A stretch of 33,885 nt of DNA from Candidatus Liptonbacteria bacterium (GCA_016182105.1 JACOXZ010000012.1:1-33885), one strand, 5' to 3'. Positions 20,878 to 30,059 are shown, counted from the first letter of the stretch. Notes: generated by a model not told the origin, from the sequence alone. Numbers and translations are program-made.

Positions 20878-21669
20878 TTATTCCAACTGAGCCAACCCGG
20901 CGAGGAGTGTGTCATAGCTGCCGGTAATGCAAGGCTGCAAAGCCAGCACGTCCACCTTCCCTTCAGAGACAGAAGCGAACGATAGGCCAGACTTGCGCAC
21001 GTGGGCAAGAACATCCTCAAAGTCCTGGTTGCTTTGAGCGCTATACAGTCTCACCCCTGAACCCTTCCAGAGCCAGGAAGCGACCTCCGGCTCCAGCCTC
21101 TTCAGGTCTAAGGAGGCAGCTTCGATACACTTAGTGAGCGCCGTCAGGCTTGCTTTGTTTACCCGCTTGGTCAGATCGTGCGGTTTGAGCAGATTCCAGC
21201 CAGGACCCAAGATCACGGCCTGCGAATAATCCACACGCGGGCTACGAAATGGATGGCCTGATACAAACACTCCTAACGTCTCGACGAAGACGATACCCCA
21301 CGCAGCTGCTCGAGGCATGGTGTGCCCACAAGCGAGATTCAGGATTTTGACAACCCCCTGCCTCTGAGGCTCTGGGGCGCAATCGATCTCGTCGAAAAGC
21401 CAAGTGAGTTTCCGCTCGGCAATCGCGGGATGGATTGATGGGACCCATTCGCCATGTTCGTACTCAAGAGCCGCTTCCGGGAACTCAGTGGCACCTAGCA
21501 AGATAAGCTCGCGATCGAACAAGCGTCGTTTGAGCCATTCCCTGAATGAGCCGGATTTCTTCGCCAATCCAAGGAAACCCAAGGCCGCTGTCTCAAGATG
21601 GCTTCGTTGAGGAGTTTCCGCGGTGATGTTAACTCCCACATCTACCCCTACGGAATGCAGTGCTTTCAT
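20878..21669 (-). CDS. Orphan protein with a degenerate AAA+ look, 263 aa
   Basis: The function is unknown. Residues about 52-105 resemble a MoxR-type AAA+ core: RELILLGATEFPEAALEYEH, HGEWVPSIHPAI, then KLTWLFDEIDCAPEPQRQG, which fits a Walker B DEID helix, followed by FVSGHPF where AAA+ proteins have a sensor-1 TGNP. No Walker A (GxxxxGKT) is visible; the expected place reads ITAETPQRSH. The C-terminal 100 residues (VASWLWKGSGVRLYSAQSNQ) have a helix-strand pattern that could be an AAA+ lid or a PTH2-like fold. ATG 21669 has AAGGAGG upstream. The promoter is at 21732-21760, with a tandem 10-bp repeat in the leader. Confidence 0.55.
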   Translation of the reverse strand: MKALHSVGVDVGVNITAETPQRSHLETAALGFLGLAKKSGSFREWLKRRLFDRELILLGATEFPEAALEYEHGEWVPSIHPAIAERKLTWLFDEIDCAPEPQRQGVVKILNLACGHTMPRAAAWGIVFVETLGVFVSGHPFRSPRVDYSQAVILGPGWNLLKPHDLTKRVNKASLTALTKCIEAASLDLKRLEPEVASWLWKGSGVRLYSAQSNQDFEDVLAHVRKSGLSFASVSEGKVDVLALQPCITGSYDTLLAGLAQLE

Positions 21670-21704
21670 ATCTTTTCCTCCTTACTGGTTATTGGTTGAT
21701 GTCA

Positions 21705-21727
21705 AAAGCACTCTAAAGCACTCTAAA
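21705..21727. repeat. Tandem direct repeat in the leader of the 20878-21669 gene
   Basis: Two exact copies of AAAGCACTCT followed by AAA, between the -10 box and the ribosome site. Confidence 0.6.
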
Positions 21728-21731
21728 CTTG

Positions 21732-21760
21732 ATGATACCAGAAAACGCCGGAAAAAGCAA
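21732..21760 (-). promoter_or_regulatory. Promoter of the 20878-21669 gene
   Basis: On the minus strand TTGCTT (21755-21760), 17 bp, TATCAT (21732-21737). A decayed member of the CACGATCGTG palindrome family (about 21768-21797, centre 21782.5) lies just upstream. Confidence 0.5.
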
Positions 21761-21804
21761 CACTCTATACAATTTCTCACGATGGTGACAAATAGTTAAT
21801 ATCC

Positions 21805-24327
21805 TTATTTCAGCACTTTCCTCAAATACTCTCCCGTAAAACTTCCCGCCTTCCGCACAATCTCCTCTGGCGTGCCCACGGCCACAACCTCCCCGCCTTT
21901 CTCCCCGCCTTCGGGGCCGAGGTCAATCACCCAGTCCGCGGACTTAATGACGTCCAAATTGTGCTCGATTACGACCACCGTATTCCCACGATCCACGAGC
22001 CGCTCTAGCACCCGAAGAAGCTTATCAACGTCCGCAAAGTGGAGGCCCGTGGTCGGCTCATCGAGTAAATAGAGCGTCCGGCGGGTGTCGCGCTTGCCCA
22101 ATTCCGCGCCGAGCTTCACGCGCTGGGCTTCCCCGCCCGAGAGCGTTGTTGCCGACTGACCGAGCTCGAGATAGCCCAATCCGACCTCCTCCAAAATACC
22201 CAGCCGATCTTTAAGCCATGGGATTTCCTCGAAAAACTTCACCGCTTCCTCAATCGTCATTCGCAGAACGTCATAGATGTTTTTGCCTTTATATTCAACC
22301 TCTAAGGTCTCGCGATCGAACCGCTTGCCTTTACAGACATCGCAGCCCACGTAAACCGTCGGTAAAAAGTGCATTTCAATCGCAATCGTGCCGTGGCCTT
22401 CGCAGTTTTCGCACCGGCCGCCCGGCACGTTGAAGCTGAACCGGCCGGGCTTGTAGCCGCGCACGCGGGCGTCCTCGGTCGCGGTAAAAAGGTCGCGGAC
22501 AAAGGTCCAGGCGCCGACATAGGTCGCGGGGTTTGAGCGCGGCGTGCGGCCGATCGCCGACTGGTCAATGTTAATCACTCGATTTATATGTTCCAACCCT
22601 AACATCCCCTTGTGCGCGCCGACTTTGTACGTCGCGCCGTTCCACTTGTTTGCGAGCGCCTTATAGAGCACGTCATAGACGAGCGAGCTCTTGCCCGAAC
22701 CAGAAACGCCCGTGACAGCCGTGAGTCGCCGGAGCGGGACATCAACGTCAATATTTTGCAGATTATTTGCTGTTGCTCCTTTGATCTTGAGGAGGTCGTG
22801 CGTTTTTTTAATCGCCCTCCGGTCTTTAGGAACCTCAATAAATTGCTTGCCACGGAGATAGTCGAGGGTTAAAGAATGTTTTGTCTTGTCTTCAAGGATT
22901 TCCGGGATAGGACCGACTACGACGATTTTTCCGCCGTGGATGCCAGCAGCCGGGCCGATATCAACAAGGAAATCTCCGGAACGAATCGTTGCCTCATCGT
23001 GCTCGACCACGATCACCGTGTTACCAAGATCCCGAAGCTCATGTAGCGTGCGGATGAGCTTCGCATTGTCTTTTTGGTGGAGCCCGATTGTCGGTTCATC
23101 AAGAATATAGAGCGTACCCACGAGCCGCGAGCCGATTTGGGAAGCAAGCCGGATTCTCTGCGCCTCCCCGCCCGAGAGCGTGCCTGCCCTCCGGTCGAGG
23201 GTGAGATACTCAAGCCCCACGTCGATCATGAACTTGATACGGTTCTTGATCTCGCGTAGCGGAACCCCGGCAATCTCCATGGGTCCGCCCGCGAGTTTGA
23301 GCGAACCGAAGAACTGGTAGGCCTCGCTGTTCGAGAGCGCCGTGACCGAGGCGATATTCTTACCATGCAGAAGAACGCTAAGTGCCTCTTCTTTCAAACG
23401 CTTGCCGCGGCAGACCGGACATATTTTTTCCGACCACACCTCCTCTGTTCCCAAACCATGGCACTCCGGGCACGCACCATATGGACTGTTGAAGGAAAAG
23501 AGGCGCGGCTCTATCTCTGGGAAAGAAAAACCTTCCTCGGGACAGGTGAACTTGGCCGAAAGCGAAGTTTCTTTGTCAGTGATTATTGTGACAACATCAT
23601 GACCGTATTTCAAGGCAGTCTCAATTGCCTCGGCGAGTCGGAGCCGGTTATCTTTGCCGGTTTTAGCCGAGAAATCCAACCCGGCTGGCAGGCGGTCGAT
23701 CACAAGCTCAATCGTGTGCTGTTTGTAGCGGGAAAGTTCAATCCGCTCGCGGAGTGGATAGAATTTTCCGTCAATCCGCACATCAGAGAAACCGGCGTTC
23801 AAAAAGTCATAGAGCATTTGGTAGTATTCCCCTTTTCTGCCGCGCACAACCGGCGCGAGGACCACAAGATTCTTCTCTGCCTTGTTGCTTTTGGAAATTT
23901 GGATGGCCACGTCAACAATCTCTTCGCTCGTCATCTTTCTGATTTCCTTGCCGCATTTGGGGCAGTAAGGAATGCCCGCGCGCGCGAAAAGAACGCGGAG
24001 ATAGTCATAGATTTCGGTAATCGTTGCAACCGTTGAGCGGGGGTTGTGAGAGTGGCTTTTCTGATCAATTGAAATTGCTGGCGAGAGTCCTTCGATTTCG
24101 TCCACATCCGGTTTATCGAGTCGGCCCAAAAACTGCCGCGCGTAGGCCGAGAGTGATTCTATATAGCGCCGCTGGCCTTCGGCAAATATGGTGTCGAACG
24201 CCAAACTCGACTTCCCTGAACCGGAGAGGCCGGTAAAAACAACCATTTTATCGCGCGGGATCTCGAGATTAACGTTCTTTAAGTTATGCTCGCGCGCGCC
24301 TTTGATAATGATTTTATCGTGTGCCAT
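21805..24327 (-). CDS. uvrA: Excinuclease ABC subunit A lacking the insertion domain
   Basis: An 840-aa UvrA, the damage-sensing ATPase that loads UvrB. Two ABC modules are complete: Walker [11 protein letters not shown] near residue 33 and [10 protein letters not shown] near 535; signatures LSGGEAQRI and LSGGEAQRV; Walker B ILDEPT and LLDEPT. The UvrB-binding domain (about 118-230, YCPKCG onward) is present, as is the C-terminal zinc region ([17 protein letters not shown]). Compared with the usual 940 or so residues, the insertion domain is missing: CPECHGLG is followed after about 10 residues by CPVCRGKRL. In the preceding Cys pair the second Cys is replaced (CPEEG). The promoter is TTGCTA-18 bp-TATAAA (24388-24417); GGAG precedes ATG. 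Confidence 0.96.
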   Translation of the reverse strand: MAHDKIIIKGAREHNLKNVNLEIPRDKMVVFTGLSGSGKSSLAFDTIFAEGQRRYIESLSAYARQFLGRLDKPDVDEIEGLSPAISIDQKSHSHNPRSTVATITEIYDYLRVLFARAGIPYCPKCGKEIRKMTSEEIVDVAIQISKSNKAEKNLVVLAPVVRGRKGEYYQMLYDFLNAGFSDVRIDGKFYPLRERIELSRYKQHTIELVIDRLPAGLDFSAKTGKDNRLRLAEAIETALKYGHDVVTIITDKETSLSAKFTCPEEGFSFPEIEPRLFSFNSPYGACPECHGLGTEEVWSEKICPVCRGKRLKEEALSVLLHGKNIASVTALSNSEAYQFFGSLKLAGGPMEIAGVPLREIKNRIKFMIDVGLEYLTLDRRAGTLSGGEAQRIRLASQIGSRLVGTLYILDEPTIGLHQKDNAKLIRTLHELRDLGNTVIVVEHDEATIRSGDFLVDIGPAAGIHGGKIVVVGPIPEILEDKTKHSLTLDYLRGKQFIEVPKDRRAIKKTHDLLKIKGATANNLQNIDVDVPLRRLTAVTGVSGSGKSSLVYDVLYKALANKWNGATYKVGAHKGMLGLEHINRVINIDQSAIGRTPRSNPATYVGAWTFVRDLFTATEDARVRGYKPGRFSFNVPGGRCENCEGHGTIAIEMHFLPTVYVGCDVCKGKRFDRETLEVEYKGKNIYDVLRMTIEEAVKFFEEIPWLKDRLGILEEVGLGYLELGQSATTLSGGEAQRVKLGAELGKRDTRRTLYLLDEPTTGLHFADVDKLLRVLERLVDRGNTVVVIEHNLDVIKSADWVIDLGPEGGEKGGEVVAVGTPEEIVRKAGSFTGEYLRKVLK

Positions 24328-24387
24328 ATTACTCCAAAACGTAAACCGCCCCCGTCCTTAGACCCTAGGGGGTGGCATCGTGAGTTC

Positions 24388-24417
24388 TTTATACCACGCC
24401 GCCGATAAAATTAGCAA
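24388..24417 (-). promoter_or_regulatory. uvrA promoter
   Basis: On the minus strand TTGCTA (24412-24417), 18 bp, TGGTATAAA (-10 at 24388-24393). The leader of about 55 nt contains a C/G-rich hairpin. Confidence 0.65.
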
Positions 24418-24452
24418 CCCTTCGACAAACTCAGGATGATTGCTTCGCAATC
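24418..24452. repeat. CTTCGACAAACTCAGG repeat with GATTGC hairpin
   Basis: CCCTTCGACAAACTCAGG at 24418-24435 is the same repeat, one base different, as the one inside uvrB at 26871-26889. It is followed by GATTGC-TTC-GCAATC (24438-24452), the hairpin also found at 20812-20826. Here it sits between the uvrA -35 box and the next terminator. Confidence 0.7.
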
Positions 24453-24459
24453 AAAAACA

Positions 24460-24490
24460 AAGCCCCCACACTAAATTAGTGTAGGGGCAA
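24460..24490 (-). terminator. Terminator of the 24494-24685 gene
   Basis: GCCCC-C-ACACTAA / TTAGTGT-A-GGGGC hairpin with a TTTGTTTTT tail on the minus strand. Confidence 0.85.
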
Positions 24491-24493
24491 CAC

Positions 24494-24685
24494 TTATGAA
24501 GTCTTCTTTATGACAATCGCGATAAAAACCCAAAGATAGAGAATTATCGCACCAAGTCCATACAAACCCTTAACCGATCCGACTACAAAGCCAGGATTGA
24601 CCGTGAAGTAGAGACCACCGCCGAAGAGAAGAAGAGCAAAGAAGAATAAGATAACCAGCCAGCTACCGAAAAGCATCTTCAGCAT
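24494..24685 (-). CDS. Small two-helix membrane protein, 63 aa
   Basis: I do not recognise the family. ATG 24685 is 9 nt after AAAGGAG; a GTG three codons earlier overlaps that SD and is rejected. Two transmembrane helices cover most of the protein (WLVILFFFALLLFGGGLYF and GLYGLGAIILYLWVFIAIVI), joined by a short loop with NPGFVVGSVK, and a KKTS tail. The promoter is TTGCAT-17 bp-TACAAC near 24731-24759 on the minus strand; it has its own terminator. Confidence 0.65.
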   Translation of the reverse strand: MLKMLFGSWLVILFFFALLLFGGGLYFTVNPGFVVGSVKGLYGLGAIILYLWVFIAIVIKKTS

Positions 24686-24754
24686 TCTAACCACTCCTTT
24701 TTTAGGTTGTTATTGAGAAACTACACTAAGTTGTACCAAAAACTTTATCCGAAT

Positions 24755-24790
24755 GCAATAAAAAAAGAAGGGCCGCCTGAGGCGACCCTA
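24755..24790 (-). terminator. Terminator of the 24798-25970 gene
   Basis: GGGTCGCC-TCA-GGCGGCCC hairpin followed by TTCTTTTTTT on the minus strand. Confidence 0.85.
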
Positions 24791-24797
24791 TTCAAAT

Positions 24798-25970
24798 CTA
24801 AACCAAAACTTTTTCGTATTTGCCGCTCGCAAAACTCGAGTGGATATATACGACCCTCTCTTTGTCTTGCCAGTTCTCGTAGAGTTGGAGTAAAACTCCA
24901 CGGAGAATTACTTCTCCAGCGCTGCCCTTCTGAGGCAGATCCTCTTCCCTCCAAATTTTGAGCGAGAGTGCCTGATCGATAACCTGCTCGGCACGTTCGC
25001 CGCTCCTCTGTACCATGCCGATTTGGCCGACCAATTCCTCAGCAAGAATAAGCGCAAGAATAGTAAGTAGGGTTGGGTTAGTAACACCATGACTATGAAG
25101 CGTCTGTACCATTCCCTCAAAGTGGACACAGTAGCTGCAATCTGGCTTGAGCCCATACTTTTCAAAGTACGGCTCGGCTATCTTCCGGCACAATTCCTTC
25201 CTCCGGGCCGTCTCGCTTAACTTCTGCCACAGAGTAGATTCATTGTAACTGCGGTAGAAAACGTCTGCATCGGGACAACCTCTCACTAAATCAATGGCAA
25301 GGTCATACCCATGACCTCGGCTTACTACTTCGGAGACGCGGATGACGCTTTCGCTGCCCCCCGCCTTGATACGCTCTGGTGTATTAAGCCTGAAAGTGAC
25401 ATCTAGTTGTCTCTCGGCATCTATCAGTGAATACTTCCTACTCGCTCGAAAGGACGAGTGTAGAAAATTCGGCAGAGGGTTAAAGTGGAGCGTAGGATGT
25501 TTAGCCTTCACAATCCATTGAGGCGCGTGGATTTCATACTCACTCTGTTCGCTAAGCGTCGGAGTACGAACTTGGACGCCGGCTGACGTTGAAATAATAA
25601 GGTTGGCAAACGACTGGACAACCTTTCGAAAGCTGCCTCCGTTAATTTTGTGATAAGGCAACCCTGTGAGCCACATCACCACTTCTTTCTTCTGATCGCT
25701 CCTCCACGGCGTCCGGATATGAAGTGAAGGACAAAGATACTTTTCAAGCTCCCCTTGAAGCCCTTGCTCTTGAAGGGAATTCATAAACTCCTCGGGGAGT
25801 TCAAACTCGCCATCGAATTCCGCAAAACGTACTTCATTAGGAAACCTGACTTCAATAGTCGTCAGGAACTTCTTGAAACCTCCGGTGAGACATCGTCCTT
25901 CTTCAAACCTAGCGAGTAGTTGCGTGGCGTGCAACAGACTCCCTCGGTAAACCACGTTCACTGGTTTCAC
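24798..25970 (-). CDS. Orphan soluble protein, 390 aa
   Basis: No family is recognised. GTG 25970 is 5 nt after AAAGGAG. The protein has no membrane segment or signal. It has a mixed alpha/beta N-terminal half (TIEVRFPNEVRFAEFDGEFE, HIRTPWRSDQKKEVVMWLTG), a central basic part, and a helical C-terminal half with a Cys-x2-Cys (CSYCVHFEGMVQTLHSHG near residue 283) that could bind a metal with the nearby His residues. The promoter is TTGAAC-17 bp-TATAGT (26057-26085), with a leader of about 80 nt containing CCGTGA-GGGGG-TCACGG. Monocistronic, with its own terminator. Confidence 0.7.
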   Translation of the reverse strand: MKPVNVVYRGSLLHATQLLARFEEGRCLTGGFKKFLTTIEVRFPNEVRFAEFDGEFELPEEFMNSLQEQGLQGELEKYLCPSLHIRTPWRSDQKKEVVMWLTGLPYHKINGGSFRKVVQSFANLIISTSAGVQVRTPTLSEQSEYEIHAPQWIVKAKHPTLHFNPLPNFLHSSFRASRKYSLIDAERQLDVTFRLNTPERIKAGGSESVIRVSEVVSRGHGYDLAIDLVRGCPDADVFYRSYNESTLWQKLSETARRKELCRKIAEPYFEKYGLKPDCSYCVHFEGMVQTLHSHGVTNPTLLTILALILAEELVGQIGMVQRSGERAEQVIDQALSLKIWREEDLPQKGSAGEVILRGVLLQLYENWQDKERVVYIHSSFASGKYEKVLV

Positions 25971-26056
25971 TGGCGCTCCTTTGTTGTTGTTAAGGTGCTC
26001 TCCGTGACCCCCTCACGGCGGGGTTATCGTTACGTCCTTGCAAAACGACAGAGATG

Positions 26057-26085
26057 ACTATATCAGAAAATCTGGAAGAGTTCAA
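26057..26085 (-). promoter_or_regulatory. Promoter of the 24798-25970 gene
   Basis: On the minus strand TTGAAC (26080-26085), 17 bp, TATAGT (26057-26062), placed just after the uvrB stop codon. Confidence 0.7.
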
Positions 26086-26093
26086 ATAAACGG

Positions 26094-28124
26094 TTACGAT
26101 AGCCGCTCTTTTTTCGTAAGCGCGCGAACTTCATCACGCAAAATTGCGGCTAACTCAAAGTCGAGCCGTTTTGCGGCTTCCTTCATTTCACGTTCTTTAT
26201 CAATAATCAATTTAGCTAAAGCCGGACCAGATTTCGGTATCGGCTTCATTTCTAACTTCAAAATTTCTTCAACTGGCAGAATATCGGTTATGGCCTTCTG
26301 GATAGTTTTTGGTGTAATACTGTATTTCTTATTGTATTCAAGTTGAAGATTTCGTCGGCGTTCGGTTTCAGTCACGGCCCGCTTAATGGAGCCTGTAATT
26401 TGATCAGCATAGATCAACACCTCGCCGCGGACATTCCGCGCCGCACGCCCGATAGTCTGTATAAGCGAAGTCTCGCTACGCAAGAACCCCTCTTTGTCGG
26501 CATCGAGAATCGCGACAAGCGACACCTCGGGTAGATCCAAACCCTCGCGCAAGAGATTTACGCCCACGAGCACATCAAATCCGCCGGCACTGGCGGACCC
26601 CTTTCTCAAATTCGTCAAAATCCTGATACGGTCTAGAGTTTTCACATCACTATGAAGATAATTTACCTTCATCTTTTTTTCTTCAAGATAGGCGCTTAAA
26701 TCCTCTGCCATTTTTTTCGTTAACGTTGTCACGAGGACTCGTTCTTTTACCTTAACCCGCTCCTCAATTCTAGGGATGAGATCATCGACCTGGCCTCTGG
26801 CCGGCCTGATAACTATCCCAGGATCAACAAGGCCGGTTGGCCGAATGATTTGTTCCACTATCTGGCCTTGCCCTGAGTTTATCGAAGGGTCGCTTTTATT
26901 TCGCTCGTACTGACTTGGCGTGGCCGACGTATAAACCACCTGCTTCACTCTGGCTTCAAATTCTTTAAAGCGTAATGGCCGATTGTCAGCCGCCGAAGGC
27001 AAACGGAAACCGTATTCAATCAAAGTCTTTTTACGGGAAGCATCGCCTTCGTACATCCCTTGAATTTGAGGGACTGTGACGTGCGATTCGTCAATAACGG
27101 TGAGAAATCCGCCAGCTGGCGGACTCGGGAAATAATCAAGGAGAGTATCAGGCGGCTCGCCAGGATTTCGGCCGGAGAGATGTCGTGAGTAATTTTCAAT
27201 GCCATGGCAGTAGCCGATCTCTCGTATCATTGCCAAGTCAAACTTGGTACGGCGCTCTAAACGCTCGGCTTCCAAGAATTTCTTTTCCTTTTCAAAGTAT
27301 TTCAAACGCTCTTTAAGTTCTTCTTGAATGGCTTTTAAGGCCCGCTCGCGCTCCGGCACGGGGGTTATAAAGTGTTTGGCTGGCGCTATATAAATCTCGG
27401 GTAAGGTTGGCGTTATTCCCGGCCGAAATCCTTGAATTGGGTCAATTTCATATATTTTTTTAATCGCTCCGTTTTTAAGCTCAAAATTGTAAATCACTTC
27501 TTTATCAGGCGGCATTATCTCCCAATTGTCGCCCCGGAGCCGAAAGGTGCCACGCTTAAGGTCTGCCGTCGTCCTATTAAACTGGAGCTCAATCAATTTC
27601 TTCACAAACTCCGCACGCCTGATTTTGTCGCCGACTTTTAAATGAAAAATGTTTTCGGCGTAAATCTCCGGCGCGCCCAAACCGTAGATGCAGGAAACTG
27701 ATGCCACGATTATCACGTCTTTTCGCGTTAAAAGCGCGGTTGTGGCCGCGTGACGAAGCTTATCAATCTCATCATTGATCATCGCTTCCTTGCCGATATA
27801 AGTGTCGGTTGTTGGAAGATAGGCCTCTGGCTGATAGTAGTCGTAGTATGAGACGAAATAGTTTACCGAGTTCTTCGGGAAAAGCTCACGAAGCTCGTTC
27901 GTAAGCTGGGCCGCGAGAGTCTTATTATGAGCAATAACAAGCGTTGGCTTCCCCATCGCCGCGATCACATTCGCCATTGTGAAGGTCTTGCCGCTACCGG
28001 TCACGCCCAAAAGCGTCTGATGCCGAAAACCTTTTTCTAAACCAGCAATAAGCGCCTCAATCGCCCTCGGTTGATCACCTGCAGGCCTAAACTTGCTTAC
28101 TAATTGAAATGAATTGGTAGACAT
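26094..28124 (-). CDS. uvrB: Excinuclease ABC subunit B
   Basis: A 676-aa UvrB, the helicase-like damage verifier of nucleotide excision repair. Walker [17 protein letters not shown] is near residue 38; the damage-probing beta-hairpin region is [20 protein letters not shown] near 95; motif II is VIDESH near 340. Helicase domain 2 has [13 protein letters not shown] and IGRAARN, and the C-terminal UVR helix pair is at about 640-670 ([20 protein letters not shown]). Full length for the family. Residues about 410-420 ([11 protein letters not shown]) are an extra segment encoded by a dispersed repeat, between YERN and the conserved [11 protein letters not shown]. The leader carries a large two-state hairpin (28133-28221). 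Confidence 0.96.
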   Translation of the reverse strand: MSTNSFQLVSKFRPAGDQPRAIEALIAGLEKGFRHQTLLGVTGSGKTFTMANVIAAMGKPTLVIAHNKTLAAQLTNELRELFPKNSVNYFVSYYDYYQPEAYLPTTDTYIGKEAMINDEIDKLRHAATTALLTRKDVIIVASVSCIYGLGAPEIYAENIFHLKVGDKIRRAEFVKKLIELQFNRTTADLKRGTFRLRGDNWEIMPPDKEVIYNFELKNGAIKKIYEIDPIQGFRPGITPTLPEIYIAPAKHFITPVPERERALKAIQEELKERLKYFEKEKKFLEAERLERRTKFDLAMIREIGYCHGIENYSRHLSGRNPGEPPDTLLDYFPSPPAGGFLTVIDESHVTVPQIQGMYEGDASRKKTLIEYGFRLPSAADNRPLRFKEFEARVKQVVYTSATPSQYERNKSDPSINSGQGQIVEQIIRPTGLVDPGIVIRPARGQVDDLIPRIEERVKVKERVLVTTLTKKMAEDLSAYLEEKKMKVNYLHSDVKTLDRIRILTNLRKGSASAGGFDVLVGVNLLREGLDLPEVSLVAILDADKEGFLRSETSLIQTIGRAARNVRGEVLIYADQITGSIKRAVTETERRRNLQLEYNKKYSITPKTIQKAITDILPVEEILKLEMKPIPKSGPALAKLIIDKEREMKEAAKRLDFELAAILRDEVRALTKKERLS
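26871..26889 (-). repeat. Repeat insertion in frame inside uvrB
   Basis: CCCTGAGTTTATCGAAGGG on the plus strand. Translated in the uvrB frame it gives DPSINSGQ, absent from typical UvrB at this loop. The same repeat is intergenic at 24418-24435. Confidence 0.75.
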
Positions 28125-28132
28125 GGAAGTAT

Positions 28133-28233
28133 CGGTTGGCTTGCCCCGTCACCAACCGAGCACCATTTTTATCCGACCCGCACGGCAGTGCGTAGGTCGC
28201 AGTGCTCGGTTTGGTGCGGGGTCCCCGGCTGGT
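28133..28233 (-). promoter_or_regulatory. Large alternative-pairing hairpin in the uvrB leader
   Basis: GCCCCG-CACCAA-CCGAGCAC (28143-28163) pairs with GTGCTCGG-TTGGTG-CGGGG (28203-28221) around an inner GACC-CGCAC/GTGCG-GGTC hairpin. A second pairing excludes part of the first: CGGTTGG (28133-28139), 9 nt from the uvrB start, can instead pair with CCAACCG (28152-28158). The preceding gene's terminator is at 28317-28350, so this lies between that terminator and uvrB. Confidence 0.5.
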
Positions 28234-28316
28234 TTAAATTTTGAAATTAGTTGAAACATAAACGCGCGAAACGCCCCTCGTTTTGTCCTAATAGGGGTAT
28301 TACATCTTAACTTTAA

Positions 28317-28350
28317 CAAAAACCCCCCGTTTTGACGAGGGATTTTTTGT
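28317..28350 (-). terminator. Terminator of the sigma factor operon
   Basis: On the minus strand a CCCTCGTCAAAACGGGG-type hairpin lies between an A run and a TTTTTG tail, after the stop at 28364. Confidence 0.8.
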
Positions 28351-28363
28351 GGACCTACTCTCT

Positions 28364-29197
28364 CTAATCAGAACGGCCTTTGATCTTACCCTGAAGCTCT
28401 TTGATCTGATCAAGGATGGCCTTGAGTTGGTCGCGAATGCCCTGAACCTCGGTGCTGCTTGAGCTCCTGCCTTTCTTTTCTTTGTCCTTATCATTATTAT
28501 CTTCGTCTTCAACTTTAAACTTAACCTCTCGTTCGAGAACTATGCTGTAGTTTCGAACCACCTTAGCTTTGACAACGAGCGGAGTCGCGGGATCAACACG
28601 GCCTGAAACCCCCACTTCGTCGCCCGGCTGCAATATGCTCACGTCAATAACGCGGCGAACCAATTTCCCCTCACGAAGCAGAAATTCGCCGAGACCCGAC
28701 GTGTCAATCGTCCAGGTCGTACCCCAAACCTTCCCCACGAATGAATTCGCGCCAACGCTCACCACTTCCATGCCGCGAGCCAAAAAATTGCCCGGAGGGT
28801 TGATATTGAGCATCGGTTGCTTGAACTTGCGGCTGGGCGGGGTGGATGTTGCGGCCGGAAGGGTTGTCACCGTCGCCGAACAGTTCGCGTTTACCGCGCT
28901 TGACGACGCTGTGGTCGTTGCCGTATCCATTACGGTCACTGCCGCCGAAAACGTGCCTGTTGAATTGTAGGTCGCGGTCACGGTTTGAGTCGTACCGGTC
29001 ACATTCGTTCCTGACCACTGGTAAGAATAGGGCTGATTCCCGCCGGCAGGACTCGCTGTCCAGGTAATAACGTTCAGATTGGCCGTGCCTGAACAAGTAG
29101 CTGAAAGCGGGGCGTTTTGAGCGTAGACCAGCGAACCTAAGAATAATATTCCAAGCGCGCCAATCCCCCCAATCTTCGTAAAATTCTTGCTAATCAT
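28364..29197 (-). CDS. Exported protein with PKD-like and DUF5666-like domains
   Basis: A 277-aa protein from ATG 29197, overlapping the end of the DUF5667 gene by 8 nt. The signal peptide is at residues about 8-26 (IGGIGALGILFLGSLVYAQN). A PKD-like immunoglobulin fold follows (about 27-100, SATCSGTANLNVITWTASPA, YSYQWSG). Then comes a small beta-barrel-like domain (about 130-205, VVSVGANSFVGKVWGTTWTI, LQPGDEVGVSGRVD) similar to DUF5666. It ends with a charged linker and a C-terminal coiled coil (IRDQLKAILDQIKELQGKIK). Third gene of the sigma operon; likely an envelope protein under its control. Confidence 0.75.
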   Translation of the reverse strand: MISKNFTKIGGIGALGILFLGSLVYAQNAPLSATCSGTANLNVITWTASPAGGNQPYSYQWSGTNVTGTTQTVTATYNSTGTFSAAVTVMDTATTTASSSAVNANCSATVTTLPAATSTPPSRKFKQPMLNINPPGNFLARGMEVVSVGANSFVGKVWGTTWTIDTSGLGEFLLREGKLVRRVIDVSILQPGDEVGVSGRVDPATPLVVKAKVVRNYSIVLEREVKFKVEDEDNNDKDKEKKGRSSSSTEVQGIRDQLKAILDQIKELQGKIKGRSD

Positions 29198-30059
29198 TTT
29201 TGAAGTTTTTGTTTTCTTCGACCTTTGGAATTTCTTGTTTTTCTTGATTGCCTTTATTGCTCCTCTCAATTTTCAACTCATCCCCGGAACTTTCTTCTAT
29301 TTTCTGTAAACACTTCTTCTCAAACTTCTCGATAAGTTTAGGATTCTCGCCTATTACTTCACGAACTTCTAAACTTTGGCTCGTGATCAAAGCGCGGAAA
29401 CTGGCGCAAATTGAAGGGCCTGATTTTTCGGTAAAAACCTGCTTTTTGAAAGAGGACTTGTTATAGCTTTTTATTGGTTGAGTTGAGGTCGCCGTGCTTG
29501 TAGGAAGCGTTGACTTATAAAGAGGTTGGGGCGGCGGGATTAAGCGAACCGGAAGTTTATTTTCTAGCTTCTCTACTTGAATATCTTCAATTTCATCGCC
29601 ATTTAGCGCGCCGACTGAATTATGCAATTCTTCACGAAGATCATCCGAAAGGCCGAAGATTTTTCCGCTTAATGGATCCTTTTGTTTCACTTCTTCAATT
29701 TCTTCGAGGCGGCGCTCGGCTAATTTGAGATGAAGAACCGGCTTTTCCTCCGCGTTTGAAAGCGTCAAATTGATCAATTCCTGCGCCCGCTTTAAAGGAT
29801 AGAGTAAATTATCTGGCCCCACGTTTCTCTGATCAGCGTAAGCCGCGCCGCCGCTTATAATGAGCATTAAAGCAACGCCGGAGGCCAGACCGCGGACGAA
29901 ATATCTAAAGGCCGACGGCTCCGGCTTGGAATCTCGGCTGAATTTTTGGCTAAAAGCCGAGAGAAATAAAAACCCGGTCCGGCGGACAAAATCGGGGCTT
30001 GGTTTTAAAAGCTTTTGGAAATCCTTCGGTTTTTTGTTTCCTCTAAAAATATTGAGCAT
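29190..30059 (-). CDS. DUF5667 domain membrane protein, putative anti-sigma or envelope stress partner
   Basis: A 289-aa single-pass protein. The cytoplasmic N-terminus (about 1-55) is basic. The transmembrane helix is at about 58-75 (GVALMLIISGGAAYA), then the DUF5667 signature YADQRNVGPDNLLYPLKRAQ followed by ELINLTLSNAEEKPVLHLKL and AERRLEEIEEV, a helical extracytoplasmic domain. It continues with a Pro/Thr-rich linker and an acidic tail. The start overlaps the sigma stop by 1 nt (TAATG), so translation is coupled. By position and topology it could be the anti-sigma factor; no zinc anti-sigma motif is seen, so this is inference. Confidence 0.8.
   Translation of the reverse strand: MLNIFRGNKKPKDFQKLLKPSPDFVRRTGFLFLSAFSQKFSRDSKPEPSAFRYFVRGLASGVALMLIISGGAAYADQRNVGPDNLLYPLKRAQELINLTLSNAEEKPVLHLKLAERRLEEIEEVKQKDPLSGKIFGLSDDLREELHNSVGALNGDEIEDIQVEKLENKLPVRLIPPPQPLYKSTLPTSTATSTQPIKSYNKSSFKKQVFTEKSGPSICASFRALITSQSLEVREVIGENPKLIEKFEKKCLQKIEESSGDELKIERSNKGNQEKQEIPKVEENKNFKND

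Noticed and set aside
20878-21150. PTH2-type peptidyl-tRNA hydrolase domain at the C-terminus of the 20878-21669 product
   Set aside because: The strand and helix pattern is suggestive, but the catalytic His and the Asp of the DAG motif are absent, and an AAA+ lid explains it as well.
23342-24036. 223-aa plus-strand frame within uvrA
   Set aside because: It is fully antisense to a clear uvrA coding sequence, with no promoter or ribosome site of its own.
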